Below are positions 6,337-15,559 of a stretch of DNA of 30,392 nt, one piece after another. Source of the DNA: Pseudomonadota bacterium. Its GTDB lineage: Bacteria > Pseudomonadota > Alphaproteobacteria > Rhizobiales > Hyphomicrobiaceae. Position numbers and translations under genes: made by a program. The notes under the pieces are model-generated. The model saw only the letters and a list, made by a program, of their open reading frames with translations, did no database searches and was not told the DNA's origin. The stretch lies in the NCBI GenBank assembly GCA_023387235.1, contig JAEWIJ010000024.1, forward strand, positions 1-30,392, given 5' to 3'. Position 1 is the stretch's first letter; every line of letters begins with the position of its first letter.

Positions 6337-8043
6337 TCAACCCTTCACGTCCAACTGCGAGACCATCACGCGCACGACGGACTTCTTGCCCCAGACCTGA
6401 TCGATCGATGAGCGCACGGCGCGGCGGACGGCCTCGCGAACCGTCTCGACATCGCTGCGGCGCTTCGGCGGAATGCTCTCGATGGTGCCCTCGACCACAT
6501 CGAGCACCATGTCCTCCATGGCGCCGCCGCCGGGTCGCTCGGAGGGAATGCCCTCCATGACGACCTCGGGATCGTCGAGCATCTTGCCGTTACGCGCGAG
6601 CACGAGCGAGACGACGACGACACCGACATAGGCGAGCTTGCGCCGCTCGCGAATGCACATGTCCTCGGCGCTGATCAGCAGATTGCCGTCGCGATACACG
6701 CGGCCGACCGGTGCTTCGTCGATGATCGCCGGACGCCCTGGCGCCAGCGCGACGACCTCGCCGTTGATCGCGACGAGCACCTCCTTGATGCCGGCCCCGC
6801 GCGCGAGCTTGGCGTGCTCGGCAAGGTGCCGCATCTCTCCGTGCATAGGGATGACGATGCCAGGCTTCAGCCAGCCATAAAGCTGCTTCAGCTCATCGCG
6901 GCGCGGATGGCCCGTGACGTGCACCAGCGCCTCGTTATCGGTCACGAGATCAGCGCCCATGCGCACGAGTGAATTCTGGATGCGGCCGACGCTCTTCTCG
7001 TTTCCGGGAATTGTGCGCGACGAGAAGATGATCAGATCGCCCTTGGCGATCGAGATATCCGGATGCGAATTCTCGGCGATACGCGCTAGCGCGGCGCGCG
7101 GCTCGCCCTGGCTGCCCGTCACGAGCGCCACGATCTCGTCACGGCGGAAATCGCTGAAGCGCTGCTGGTCGGCGTACATGAAGTCCGGCGGCAGGTAGCC
7201 CGTCTCGATGCCGACCTGGATGATGCGATGAAGCGCACGCCCCGCGACGACGAGACGGCGGCCCGCGGCGCGCGCGGCGTTCGCCACGGCCAGCACGCGC
7301 GCGACATTCGACGCGAACGTCGTGACGATCACGAGCTGATCGGCCTGCTTGACGATGCGCACGAGCGAGGCGCCGACTTCCTCCTCCGAGGGCGAGCGGC
7401 CGTCGCGCATGGCATTCGTCGAATCGCAGATGAGGGCCATCACGCCCTCCTCTCCGATTTCCTTCATGCGCGCCTCGTCCGGCGGCAGGCCGGCGCCCGG
7501 CGCCTTGTCGAGCTTCCAGTCGCCCGTGTGATAAACGAGCCCGTGCGGCGTGCGGATCGCCAGCCCGTTCGGCTCCGGGATCGAATGCGCCTGATTGACC
7601 ATCTCGATCGAGAAAGGACCGACGTCGAACGTCGCCCCGAGCGCGATCTCGTGGATCGGTATCTTGAGCTTGCCGCCCGTCTGCTCGGCGAGCTTCGTCT
7701 TGAGAAGCGTCGCGGTGAAGGGCGTCGCGTAGACCGGCACCTTGATGCGCGGCCACATCTCGATCACCGCGCCGAAGTGATCCTCGTGCGCGTGCGTGAG
7801 CACGAGGCCGCACAGATCCTTCGCGCGGCTCTCGATGAACTTCAGGTCCGGCATGATGACGTCGACGCCGGGATCGAACTCGCCTTCAGGGAAGGTAATG
7901 CCGAGATCGACCATCAGCCACTTGCGCGACTTCTCCGGACCGAGACCGTAGAGATAGCAATTCATGCCGATCTCGCCGAGCCCGCCGAGCGCGAGAAAGA
8001 CCAGCTCGCTGTTGCCCTGAGTATCTGCCCGCGTGCGTGCCAT
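6337..8043 (-). CDS. rnj: Ribonuclease J
   Basis: A 568-residue RNase J, a metallo-beta-lactamase/beta-CASP nuclease with 5'-exo and endonuclease activity that processes and degrades RNA. The metal-binding HxHxDH motif is in LTHAHEDHFG (H84, H86, D88, H89). The N-terminal ELVFLALGGLGEIGMN is the typical opening of the family, and the beta-CASP part contains the LICDSTNAM and VTGSQGEP segments. Start chosen at 8043 (MARTRADTQGN), 10 bp after birA's stop; reading further upstream in frame would add 36 cysteine/arginine-rich residues lying over birA. Position after nuo-birA is the usual alphaproteobacterial arrangement. The C-terminal region (VRRAVRSSIDQVWGKKSVVRVMVSQL) is present, so the protein is full length. 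Confidence 0.93.
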   Translation of the reverse strand: MARTRADTQGNSELVFLALGGLGEIGMNCYLYGLGPEKSRKWLMVDLGITFPEGEFDPGVDVIMPDLKFIESRAKDLCGLVLTHAHEDHFGAVIEMWPRIKVPVYATPFTATLLKTKLAEQTGGKLKIPIHEIALGATFDVGPFSIEMVNQAHSIPEPNGLAIRTPHGLVYHTGDWKLDKAPGAGLPPDEARMKEIGEEGVMALICDSTNAMRDGRSPSEEEVGASLVRIVKQADQLVIVTTFASNVARVLAVANAARAAGRRLVVAGRALHRIIQVGIETGYLPPDFMYADQQRFSDFRRDEIVALVTGSQGEPRAALARIAENSHPDISIAKGDLIIFSSRTIPGNEKSVGRIQNSLVRMGADLVTDNEALVHVTGHPRRDELKQLYGWLKPGIVIPMHGEMRHLAEHAKLARGAGIKEVLVAINGEVVALAPGRPAIIDEAPVGRVYRDGNLLISAEDMCIRERRKLAYVGVVVVSLVLARNGKMLDDPEVVMEGIPSERPGGGAMEDMVLDVVEGTIESIPPKRRSDVETVREAVRRAVRSSIDQVWGKKSVVRVMVSQLDVKG

Positions 8044-8053
8044 GGCGCGTCCC

Positions 8054-8827
8054 TCAAGCCCGCGCCGACGGCAGCACGGAGACATCGCCGAACGTAAAGC
8101 GACGACGACCGGCAGACGGCAGATCGAGCAGCAGGGCACCATCATGGTCAAGCCCGGCGAAGGTTCCCGCGACCGGCCCGTCCTGCGTCTTCACTTCGAG
8201 CGCGCGCCCGAGCGGGATCGCGCGCTCGGCCCAGGCCGCGCGGATGGCATCGAAGCCGCCCGGCACCTGCCAGATCGAAAGCCAGCGCGCCATGTGCCGA
8301 ACGAGCCCTTCGAGGACGGCACCCGCGTCGAGCGAGCTTCCCTCGGCTGCGAGACTCGTCACGGCGCGATCCGTGACCGGCGGTGCCGAGGCGACGTTGA
8401 TGCCGATGCCGATCAGCGACACGACATCGCCGCCATGATTGCCCGACTCGATGAGAATGCCTGAGATTTTCGCCCCCTTGACCAGCACGTCGTTCGGCCA
8501 CTTCAACTCGATCGGCTCTGCGCCGCAGCCGGAAAGCGCATCGGAAACGGCATCGTACGTCGCGACGCCTGAGACCAGCGAAAGTTCCGGAAGACGCGCC
8601 GGCGGCGTGCCTGGCACGAAGAGCAGTGTCGCCGCGACATTGCCTTCGCTCGCCTCGACCCACGCGCGCCCCGCGCGGCCCTTGCCGGCCGTCTGGCGGC
8701 GCGTCGCGATCCAGATCGGCCCATGCTCGCCGGCAGCGGCGCGCCTGTTGGCCTCGTCGTTCGTGGAGCCGACCTCGTCCAGGAGCTCGACCGGCGGCAG
8801 CGCGAGCTGATGAGAGCGATCCGCCAT
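8054..8827 (-). CDS. birA: Biotin--[acetyl-CoA-carboxylase] ligase
   Basis: A 257-residue biotin protein ligase that joins biotin to the carrier lysine of acyl-CoA carboxylases through biotinyl-AMP. The family's GRGRRGR adenylate-binding loop appears as GKGRAGR (48-54), and the catalytic block as ELKWPNDVLVKGAKISGILIES with K117/K120 near the catalytic lysine position; GSTNDEA (20-26) is the conserved N-terminal strand. It lacks the N-terminal helix-turn-helix of the E. coli bifunctional repressor, so it is a class I enzyme without DNA binding. It lies 9 bp after nuoN and 10 bp before rnj, consistent with one long transcript. Confidence 0.93.
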   Translation of the reverse strand: MADRSHQLALPPVELLDEVGSTNDEANRRAAAGEHGPIWIATRRQTAGKGRAGRAWVEASEGNVAATLLFVPGTPPARLPELSLVSGVATYDAVSDALSGCGAEPIELKWPNDVLVKGAKISGILIESGNHGGDVVSLIGIGINVASAPPVTDRAVTSLAAEGSSLDAGAVLEGLVRHMARWLSIWQVPGGFDAIRAAWAERAIPLGRALEVKTQDGPVAGTFAGLDHDGALLLDLPSAGRRRFTFGDVSVLPSARA

Positions 8828-8836
8828 TCGCTTATC

Positions 8837-10285
8837 CTAGAACAGTGTGCGCGCCGCCGCGGCCGCGGCCTCGACGAGAGGCGCGGAGATGATCGGCACG
8901 ACAAAGGCGACGACGAGAATCATGGCCACCCACTGCACCGCGCGCTCCTTGGCGAGCGTCGGCTCGAAGGGCGCACTGGCCTCGTCGAAGAACATGAGCT
9001 TCACAATGCGCAGGTAATAGTAGGCGCCGACGACGCTCGCGAGCACGCCGATGACGGCAAGCGTATAGAGTTCAGCCTTGATCGCCGCCATGAACACGTA
9101 GAGCTTCGCGAAGAAGCCGGCGAGCGGCGGGATGCCGGCGAGCGAGAACATGAACATGGCCATGGCGAAGGCCATGGGCAGGTTGGTCTTGGAGAGGCCC
9201 GCAAGCTCGCTGATGTCCTCGATGGCGGCGCCGTCGCGGCGCATGGCGAGGATGACCGCGAAGGCGCCGAGCGTCATCACGACATAGATCGCCATGTAGA
9301 GGAGCACGCCCTGCACGCCCTCCACCGTGCCGGCCGCGAGCCCGACGAGCGCATAACCCATGTTGGCGATCGAGGAATAGGCCATCAGCCGCTTGATGTT
9401 CGTCTGGCGGATGGCGGCGAAAGCGCCGAGCAGCATGGAGGCAATGGCGAGGAACACGACGATCTGCTGCCACTGCGGCAGCACGCCGGCAAACATCGTA
9501 ATGACGATGCGGATGAAGAGCGCCATGGCCGCCACCTTGGGCGCGGAAGCAAAGAACGCCGTCACCGGCGTCGGCGCGCCCTCATAGACGTCCGGCGTCC
9601 ACATGTGGAAGGGCACGGCCGAAATCTTGAAGGCGACGCCGACGAGCAGGAAGACGAGACCGAAGATCAGCAGGAGATCCTGGCCGGCACCCTGCGCGCG
9701 CGTCGCGGCGGCAATGGCCTCGAAGCTCGTCGAGCCCGCGAAGCCATAGAGCAGCGAGGCCCCGTAGAGCAGCATGCCCGAGGAGAGAGCACCGAGGACG
9801 AAGTACTTGAGACCGGCCTCGCTCGAGCGCGTCGAATCGCGGCGGAAGGCGGCGACCACGTAGAGCGCGAGGCTCTGCAGCTCGAGGCCCAGATAGAGGG
9901 AGATGAGATCGTTGGCCGAGATCATCATCATCATGCCGGTGGCCGCCAGCAGGACGAGGACCGGATACTCGAATTTCAGCGACTTCCGATCGGCCATCTC
10001 GTCGAACGAGAGCACCAGCGCGCCGGCCGCGCCGATGAGCACGACGATCTTCATGAAGCGCCCGAAGGTGTCGACGATGAACGCACCCTCGAAGAGCCGC
10101 TCGGTGCCCGCGCCCTTCAGCACGGCAAATCCCGACGCGAGCAGCACCGCGACCGCGAGCCACATGATCCTGCCCGCTTCCTCCTGCCCTTCAGGCCGGA
10201 AGACGCCGAACATGAGGAGCGCCATGGCGCCGATCGCGAGGATCAGCTCGGGCAGCAGCGGGGCATAGACAGCGAGGGCGGACAT
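8837..10285 (-). CDS. nuoN: NADH-quinone oxidoreductase subunit N
   Basis: A 482-residue antiporter-like membrane subunit of complex I, coupling NADH:quinone electron transfer to proton translocation across the cytoplasmic membrane. It is hydrophobic throughout with roughly 14 predicted spans. Recognisable family segments are LYLGLELQSLALYVVAA with the membrane glutamate, KISAVPFHMWTPDVYEGAPTPVTAF (broken helix TM7 region with lysine) and LMAYSSIANMGYALVGL. Length fits alphaproteobacterial NuoN (about 480). It follows nuoM after an 18-bp gap and precedes birA. Confidence 0.96.
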   Translation of the reverse strand: MSALAVYAPLLPELILAIGAMALLMFGVFRPEGQEEAGRIMWLAVAVLLASGFAVLKGAGTERLFEGAFIVDTFGRFMKIVVLIGAAGALVLSFDEMADRKSLKFEYPVLVLLAATGMMMMISANDLISLYLGLELQSLALYVVAAFRRDSTRSSEAGLKYFVLGALSSGMLLYGASLLYGFAGSTSFEAIAAATRAQGAGQDLLLIFGLVFLLVGVAFKISAVPFHMWTPDVYEGAPTPVTAFFASAPKVAAMALFIRIVITMFAGVLPQWQQIVVFLAIASMLLGAFAAIRQTNIKRLMAYSSIANMGYALVGLAAGTVEGVQGVLLYMAIYVVMTLGAFAVILAMRRDGAAIEDISELAGLSKTNLPMAFAMAMFMFSLAGIPPLAGFFAKLYVFMAAIKAELYTLAVIGVLASVVGAYYYLRIVKLMFFDEASAPFEPTLAKERAVQWVAMILVVAFVVPIISAPLVEAAAAAARTLF

Positions 10286-10303
10286 CTGAAGAACGAGCCT
10301 CTC

Positions 10304-11836
10304 TCAGCGCACCGGCGCCGCAGGATTGACGACCACGCGCGAGCCCGTTGCCGCGCGCGCCTTCTTGACCGCCGCATCGTGCCGCTCGACGAGCTGGTTC
10401 ACGGACTTCGCGGTGACATCGAGGATCGGCGCCGGGTAGATGCCGAACAGGATGGTCAGGATGACGAGCGGCACCATGAAGGCGACCTCGCGCGGCGTCA
10501 TGTCGGCGATGACCTTGAGCTTGGGTTTCTCGATCACGCCAAAGACCATGCGGCGATAGAGGTAGAGCGCGTAGGCTGCCGACAGAATGACGCCAGTCGT
10601 GGCGAAGAAGGCAACCCACGTGTTGGCCTTGAACGACGCCAGCAGCGTCAGGAACTCGCCGACGAAACCCGATGTGCCCGGCAAGCCGACGTTCGCCATG
10701 GTGAAGATCATGAAGCAGAACGCGTAGACCGGCATGCGGTTGACGAGGCCGCCATAGGCCGAGATCTCGCGCGTGTGCATGCGGTCGTAGACGACGCCGA
10801 CGCAGAGGAAGAGCGCTGCCGAGACGATGCCGTGCGAGAGCATCTGGAAGATCGCGCCGTCAACGCCCTGCTGCGAGAACGTGAAGATGCCCATGGTCAC
10901 GAAACCCATGTGGGCGACGGACGAGTAGGCAATGAGCTTCTTCATGTCCTCCTGCACGAGCGCCACGAGCGACGTGTAGACGATCGCCACCACCGAGAGC
11001 AGGAACACGAACGGGGCGAAATCCACGGACGCCACCGGGAACATCGGTAGCGAGAAGCGCAGGAAGCCGTACCCGCCCATCTTCAGGAGAATGCCGGCGA
11101 GGATCACCGAGCCCGCCGTCGGCGCCTCGACGTGCGCGTCGGGAAGCCACGTATGGACCGGCCACATGGGCATCTTCACGGCGAAGGACGCGAAGAAGGC
11201 GAGCCACAGCCACCACTGCATGTCGACGGGGAAGTCCGTCTTCAGCAGCGTCGGGATGTCGGTCGTACCCGCCTGCCAGTACATGGCCAGCATGGCGAGC
11301 AGCATCAGCACCGAGCCGAGCAGCGTGTAGAGGAAGAACTTGAAGCTCGCGTAGACGCGCCGCCGGCCGCCCCACACCCCGATGATGATGAACATCGGGA
11401 TCAGGCCGGCTTCGAAGAAGATGTAGAAGAGCACGAGATCGAGGGCGCAGAAGACGCCGATCATGAGCGTCTCGAGCACCAGGAAGGCGATCATGTACTC
11501 CTTGACGCGATCCTCGATCGACTCCCAGCTCGCCAGAATGCAGAGCGGCATGAGGAAGGCCGTCAGCACGACGAACAGCATGGAAATGCCGTCGACGCCC
11601 ATCTTGTACTTGATGGGACCGAGCCAGGCGCGCTCCTCGACGAACTGGAAGTCCGGATTGGCCGGATCGAAATTGATCCAGATGAGCAGCGAGAGCGCGA
11701 ACGTGAAGAGCGTCGTCCAGAGCGCGATCCAGCGCGCGTTCTGCTTCGCTTCCGAGTTCAGGAAGCACATGAAGATCGCGACCGTCGCCGGCAGGAACGT
11801 GACGACGGAGAGGAGGCTGTTGCCGGCGAGGTTCAT
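10304..11836 (-). CDS. nuoM: NADH-quinone oxidoreductase subunit M
   Basis: A 510-residue antiporter-like subunit of the complex I membrane arm. Conserved features are DGISMLFVVLTAFLMPLCIL near residue 85-105, FFEAGLIPMFIIIGVWGG with the functional glutamate, the broken-helix segment KMPMWPVHTWLPDAHVEAPT and KLIAYSSVAHMGFVTMGIF. The C-terminus ends in a short soluble tail rich in Arg and Ala. Its ATG overlaps the nuoL stop in an ATGA (11833-11836), which implies translational coupling and equal stoichiometry of the two subunits. Confidence 0.96.
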   Translation of the reverse strand: MNLAGNSLLSVVTFLPATVAIFMCFLNSEAKQNARWIALWTTLFTFALSLLIWINFDPANPDFQFVEERAWLGPIKYKMGVDGISMLFVVLTAFLMPLCILASWESIEDRVKEYMIAFLVLETLMIGVFCALDLVLFYIFFEAGLIPMFIIIGVWGGRRRVYASFKFFLYTLLGSVLMLLAMLAMYWQAGTTDIPTLLKTDFPVDMQWWLWLAFFASFAVKMPMWPVHTWLPDAHVEAPTAGSVILAGILLKMGGYGFLRFSLPMFPVASVDFAPFVFLLSVVAIVYTSLVALVQEDMKKLIAYSSVAHMGFVTMGIFTFSQQGVDGAIFQMLSHGIVSAALFLCVGVVYDRMHTREISAYGGLVNRMPVYAFCFMIFTMANVGLPGTSGFVGEFLTLLASFKANTWVAFFATTGVILSAAYALYLYRRMVFGVIEKPKLKVIADMTPREVAFMVPLVILTILFGIYPAPILDVTAKSVNQLVERHDAAVKKARAATGSRVVVNPAAPVR

Positions 11837-13782
11837 TGCACGCCTCCCGTGCGGAACATGAACCAGGTGATGATCGCGGCGAGGCCGATCAGCATGGCGA
11901 AGGCATAGTGGTAGATGTAGCCGGTCTGCAGCTTGGCGACGTTGTTGGCGGTCACGAGCACGCGATTCGCCGTGCCGTCGATCGCGCCATCGATGACCGC
12001 GCCGTCGCCCTTCTTCCAGAGGAACCTGCCGATCGCGAAGGCGGGACGGACGAAAATGCGGTCATAGAGCTCGTCGAAGTACCACTTGTTGAGCAGGAAG
12101 AGATAGAGCGGGCGGAACGCCGTCGCCGTCGCCTCGGGCAGCCACGGCGCGTGGATGTAGTAGACGTACGACAGCGCGAAACCGCCGAGCATGGCGAAGA
12201 ACGGCGACATCACGACCCACGCGGGCACATCGTGCAGGTCGTGCATGATGTGGTTGCCCTTGCCTTCGAAGATCGCGCGGCCCCAGAACTCGGTGTAGTG
12301 CTCGCCGACGAACAGGCCCTTGAAGACGAAGCCCGCGAAGATCGCGCCGGCGGCCAGCACGAACAGCGGCACGAGCATGACGTAGGGGCTCTCGTGCGCA
12401 TGATCGTAGGTGTGGTGATCCGCGCGCGTGCGGCCGTAGAAGGTCATGAACATGAGCCGCCAGGAGTAGAACGACGTCATGAAGGCGGCGATGACGAGCA
12501 TCCAGAAGGCATAGTTGAAGGGCGTGTGGCCGGCATAGGCCGCTTCGACGATCACGTCCTTGGAATGGAAGCCGGCGAAGCCCGCGACGAAGGGAATGCC
12601 GACGCCCGTCAGCGCGAGCGTGCCGATCAGCATCATGGCCCAGGTGATCGGGATCTTGGAGCGCAGGCCGCCCATGTGGCGCATGTCCTGCTCGTGATGC
12701 ATGGCGTGGATGACGGAGCCAGCACCGAGGAACAGCAGCGCCTTGAAGAAGGCGTGCGTGAAGAGGTGGAAGATACCGGCCGAGTATGCGCCGACGCCGA
12801 TCGCCGCGAACATGTAGCCGAGCTGCGAGCACGTCGAGTAGGCAATGACGCGCTTGATGTCGTTCTGCACGAGGCCAACAGTCGCGGCGAAGAACGCCGT
12901 CACGGCGCCGACGAGCGTCACGACCTGCAGCGCGACCGGCGCCAGCTCGAAGAGCGGCGAGAGGCGCGCGACCATGAACACGCCGGCCGTCACCATGGTC
13001 GCGGCATGGATGAGCGCGGAGACGGGCGTCGGGCCTTCCATGGCATCGGGAAGCCACGTGTGCAGCAGGAACTGCGCCGACTTGCCCATGGCACCGACGA
13101 AGAGCAGCAGGCACAGCGTCGTCAGGATGTCGACCTCGTAGCCGAGGAACGTCATGGTCTTGCCGGCCTGCTGCGGAGCGGCGGCGAAGACCGCATCGAA
13201 GCTGATGGTCTGGAAGACGAGGAAGATGCCGAACATGCCGAGCGCGAAGCCGAAGTCGCCGACCCGGTTCACGACGAAGGCCTTGATCGCGGCCGCGTTC
13301 GCCTCGGGCTTCTGATACCAGAAGCCGATCAGCAGATAGGAGGCGAGGCCGCCGCCTTCCCAGCCGAAGAACATCTGGAGGAAGTTGTCCGCCGTCACCA
13401 GCATGAGCATGGCGAACGTGAAGAGTGAGAGATAGGCGAAGAAGCGCGGCCGGTGTGGGTCCTCGTGCATGTAGCCGATCGAATAGATATGCACGAGCGC
13501 GGAGACGGTATTCACGACGACCAGCATGACGGCCGTCAGCGTATCGACGCGAATGGCCCACGAGACGTCGAGCTCGCCGGAGCTGACCCAGCGCATGATC
13601 GTGATCTTGTCGGTCGTGTGCTCGATGCCGACCTGCCAGAAGGCGACCCACGAAAGGATCGCCGCCACCACCAGAAAGCCCGAGGTGACGAGCTCTGCCG
13701 GACGCGCGCCGATGAAGCGGCCGAAGAAGCCGGCGATCAGGGCACCTAGAAGCGGCAGGAAGACGATAGCCTGATAGATCAT
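11833..13782 (-). CDS. nuoL: NADH-quinone oxidoreductase subunit L
   Basis: A 649-residue distal antiporter-like subunit of complex I. Start taken at 13782 (MIYQAIVFLPLLGALIAGF), the usual NuoL N-terminus; the same frame stays open upstream across nuoK, but that extension is arginine-rich and not coding. Family segments include WAIRVDTLTAVMLVVVNTVS, FFGWEGGGLASYLLIGFWY with the key glutamate, SAQFLLHTWLPDAMEGPTPVSALIHAATMV (broken TM7 with histidines) and the C-terminal amphipathic lateral helix region before the final span. A 35-bp gap separates it from nuoK. Confidence 0.96.
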   Translation of the reverse strand: MIYQAIVFLPLLGALIAGFFGRFIGARPAELVTSGFLVVAAILSWVAFWQVGIEHTTDKITIMRWVSSGELDVSWAIRVDTLTAVMLVVVNTVSALVHIYSIGYMHEDPHRPRFFAYLSLFTFAMLMLVTADNFLQMFFGWEGGGLASYLLIGFWYQKPEANAAAIKAFVVNRVGDFGFALGMFGIFLVFQTISFDAVFAAAPQQAGKTMTFLGYEVDILTTLCLLLFVGAMGKSAQFLLHTWLPDAMEGPTPVSALIHAATMVTAGVFMVARLSPLFELAPVALQVVTLVGAVTAFFAATVGLVQNDIKRVIAYSTCSQLGYMFAAIGVGAYSAGIFHLFTHAFFKALLFLGAGSVIHAMHHEQDMRHMGGLRSKIPITWAMMLIGTLALTGVGIPFVAGFAGFHSKDVIVEAAYAGHTPFNYAFWMLVIAAFMTSFYSWRLMFMTFYGRTRADHHTYDHAHESPYVMLVPLFVLAAGAIFAGFVFKGLFVGEHYTEFWGRAIFEGKGNHIMHDLHDVPAWVVMSPFFAMLGGFALSYVYYIHAPWLPEATATAFRPLYLFLLNKWYFDELYDRIFVRPAFAIGRFLWKKGDGAVIDGAIDGTANRVLVTANNVAKLQTGYIYHYAFAMLIGLAAIITWFMFRTGGVQ

Positions 13783-13817
13783 GCGTTTGTCCCGAAGGCG
13801 CGGCGCGAGCGCGCTGC

Positions 13818-14126
13818 CTACCCCTTCATCAGGTTGATGTCTTCGACGGCGATGGTGCCGCGGTTGCGGAAATAGACGACCACGATCGCGAGACCGATCG
13901 CCGCTTCGGCCGCCGCCACCGTCAGCACGAACAGCGCGAATATCTGGCCGGTGAGATTGCCGAGGAAGCTCGAGAACGCGACGAGGTTGATGTTCACCGC
14001 GAGCAGCATGAGCTCGACCGACATCAGGATGACGATCACGTTCTTGCGGTTGAGGAAGATGCCGAAGATGCCGAGCGTGAAGAGACACGCTGCCACGGCG
14101 AGATAGTGCCCGAGCCCGATGTCCAT
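13818..14126 (-). CDS. nuoK: NADH-quinone oxidoreductase subunit K
   Basis: A 102-residue, three-span membrane subunit of complex I lying between the quinone site and the antiporter-like subunits. The two buried glutamates essential for coupling are present as E38 (LMSVELMLLAVN) and E74 (TVAAAEAAIGLA). Length is exactly that of most bacterial NuoK proteins (100-102). It begins 9 bp after the stop of a small extra ORF that separates it from nuoJ; in most genomes nuoJ and nuoK abut directly. Confidence 0.96.
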   Translation of the reverse strand: MDIGLGHYLAVAACLFTLGIFGIFLNRKNVIVILMSVELMLLAVNINLVAFSSFLGNLTGQIFALFVLTVAAAEAAIGLAIVVVYFRNRGTIAVEDINLMKG

Positions 14127-14135
14127 GCTGCTCCC

Positions 14136-14369
14136 TCAGCCCCCCACGATGCCGGCCGCGCGCAGCAGCGGCGCTGCCAGCGCGAACACCCCGCCGATGG
14201 CGAGCACGACGAGCAGCGCGCTCATTGCCCACTGCCCGGCCGTTACCCGCCGTTCGCCGGTCGCATGACCAGCGCGCGGCTTGACGGCAGCCTTGGCCTG
14301 CCGGCGCGCGCCCGCGAGCGAGACGACGTTCGATGCCTGATCGTGCTGATCGTCGCGCCCGTTCTTCAT
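14136..14369 (-). CDS. Small single-span membrane protein between nuoJ and nuoK
   Basis: A 77-residue ORF that I do not recognise as a named family. Residues 1-47 are hydrophilic and basic (several Arg/Lys, with GARRQAKAAVK at 20-30); residues 48-68 (AMSALLVVLAIGGVFALAAPL) form one clear membrane helix, and the end is short and periplasmic or cytoplasmic depending on topology; the positive-inside rule favours an N-in arrangement. Its ATG overlaps the nuoJ stop as ATGA (14366-14369), and nuoK starts 9 bp after it, so it is translated in step with complex I subunits if real. It may be a lineage-specific accessory or assembly subunit; extra small reading frames inside nuo operons are known in alphaproteobacteria such as Rhodobacter and Paracoccus. 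Confidence 0.7.
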   Translation of the reverse strand: MKNGRDDQHDQASNVVSLAGARRQAKAAVKPRAGHATGERRVTAGQWAMSALLVVLAIGGVFALAAPLLRAAGIVGG

Positions 14370-15013
14370 CCGCGCCGCTCCCCGCTCGGCACGATCACCT
14401 GGCCCGGCGCGAGCGTCACGACATCAATGGCGGCCGCCGGCGTGCGCGCATTCTGCGCCGCGATCGACTGGCGGCGCACGCCTTCCTTGTGGCGCAGCGT
14501 GAGCACGATGGCGCCAATCATGGCAACGAGCAGGATGAGACCCGCGGCCTGGAAGAAATAGACGTACTGCGTGTAGAGCAGCCGGCCGATGGCCTCGGTG
14601 TTGGTGATGGTGGGATCGATGATCACGGGGCCCTTGGCCGCCTTGTTCGCGACGATGCTCACGCCGCCGATCAGGCGCGAAGTGAGCACGAGCAGCAGCT
14701 CGACGAGCAGCACGAGGCCGACGAGCGCACCAACCGAGGCATGGCGGATGAAGCCCGCGCGCAGCGAGGCGAAGTCCACATCCAGCATCATGACGACGAA
14801 CAGGAAGAGCACCGCGACCGCGCCGACGTAGACGACGACGAGGATCATCGCGAGGAACTCGGCCCCGAGCAGCACGAAGAGGCCGGCCGCTTTGAAGAAG
14901 GCCAGAATGAGCCACAGCACCGCGTGCACGGGATTGCGCGCGACGATGACCAGCAGCCCGGACATCACCGTCACAGCCGCGAACAGGTAGAAGAAGAGCG
15001 CCGTCAAACTCAT
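14366..15013 (-). CDS. nuoJ: NADH-quinone oxidoreductase subunit J
   Basis: A 215-residue membrane subunit of complex I with about five spans. The start at 15013 (MSLTALFFYLFAAVTVMSGLL) is the normal family N-terminus; an in-frame upstream reading over nuoI is a shadow. The conserved third-helix segment LAMILVVVYVGAVAVLFLFVVMMLDVD includes the pi-bulge tyrosine/glycine region (VVYVGAVAVLF) important for the active/deactive-like transition. Length is somewhat longer than E. coli NuoJ (184) and typical of alphaproteobacteria. It lies 17 bp after nuoI. Confidence 0.95.
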   Translation of the reverse strand: MSLTALFFYLFAAVTVMSGLLVIVARNPVHAVLWLILAFFKAAGLFVLLGAEFLAMILVVVYVGAVAVLFLFVVMMLDVDFASLRAGFIRHASVGALVGLVLLVELLLVLTSRLIGGVSIVANKAAKGPVIIDPTITNTEAIGRLLYTQYVYFFQAAGLILLVAMIGAIVLTLRHKEGVRRQSIAAQNARTPAAAIDVVTLAPGQVIVPSGERRG

Positions 15014-15030
15014 CTGCCGGTCCTCATTCC

Positions 15031-15519
15031 TCAGCGATAGCGCGCATCGAGCGCCAGGTTCTTCGCGATCTCGCGCTCCCAGCGATCGCCGTTCGCCAGC
15101 AGCCGCGCCTTGTCGTAGTAGAGCTCCTCGCGCGTCTCGGTCGCGAACTCGAAGTTCGGCCCCTCGACGATGGCATCCACAGGGCAGGCCTCCTGGCAGA
15201 GGCCGCAGTAGATGCATTTCACCATGTCGATATCGTAGCGGGTCGTGCGCCGCGTGCCGTCATTGCGGCGCGGGCCGGCCTCGATGGTGATCGCCTGCGC
15301 CGGGCAGATGGCCTCGCAGAGCTTGCAGGCAATGCAGCGCTCCTCGCCGTTGGGATAGCGGCGCAGCGCGTGCTCGCCGCGAAAGCGCGGGCTCAGCGGC
15401 CCCTTCTCGAAGGGATAGTTCAGGGTTGCCTTGGGCTTGAAGAAGTAGCGCATGGCGAGGAAGAACGCCGATACGAACTCCTTCAGGAACAGCGATTTCA
15501 CGCCTTGGGCGACGCTCAT
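15031..15519 (-). CDS. nuoI: NADH-quinone oxidoreductase subunit I (2x[4Fe-4S])
   Basis: A 162-residue peripheral-arm subunit (TYKY) that carries clusters N6a and N6b and passes electrons towards the quinone site. Two ferredoxin motifs are complete: C62-x2-C65-x2-C68-x3-C72 (CIACKLCEAIC) and C102-x2-C105-x2-C108-x3-C112 (CIYCGLCQEAC). Length matches alphaproteobacterial NuoI (162-163). It sits 40 bp downstream of nuoH on the same strand. Confidence 0.97.
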   Translation of the reverse strand: MSVAQGVKSLFLKEFVSAFFLAMRYFFKPKATLNYPFEKGPLSPRFRGEHALRRYPNGEERCIACKLCEAICPAQAITIEAGPRRNDGTRRTTRYDIDMVKCIYCGLCQEACPVDAIVEGPNFEFATETREELYYDKARLLANGDRWEREIAKNLALDARYR

Positions 15520-15559
15520 GGGCGGCCTCGTTCAGGTGTTGCGTGCGCGATTGTCCGGC

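Noticed and set aside
8723..13428. Very long plus-strand open frames opposite nuoN and nuoL (up to about 775 codons)
   Set aside because: They are rich in Arg, His, Glu and Asp, lack recognisable domains and mirror the high-GC codon pattern of conserved complex I genes on the other strand; they are antisense shadows.
13783..14232. In-frame extension of nuoL upstream of its normal start
   Set aside because: It overlaps nuoK, whose glutamates and length are perfect, and reads as arginine-rich low-complexity sequence; NuoL normally begins MIYQAIVFLPLLGAL-like.
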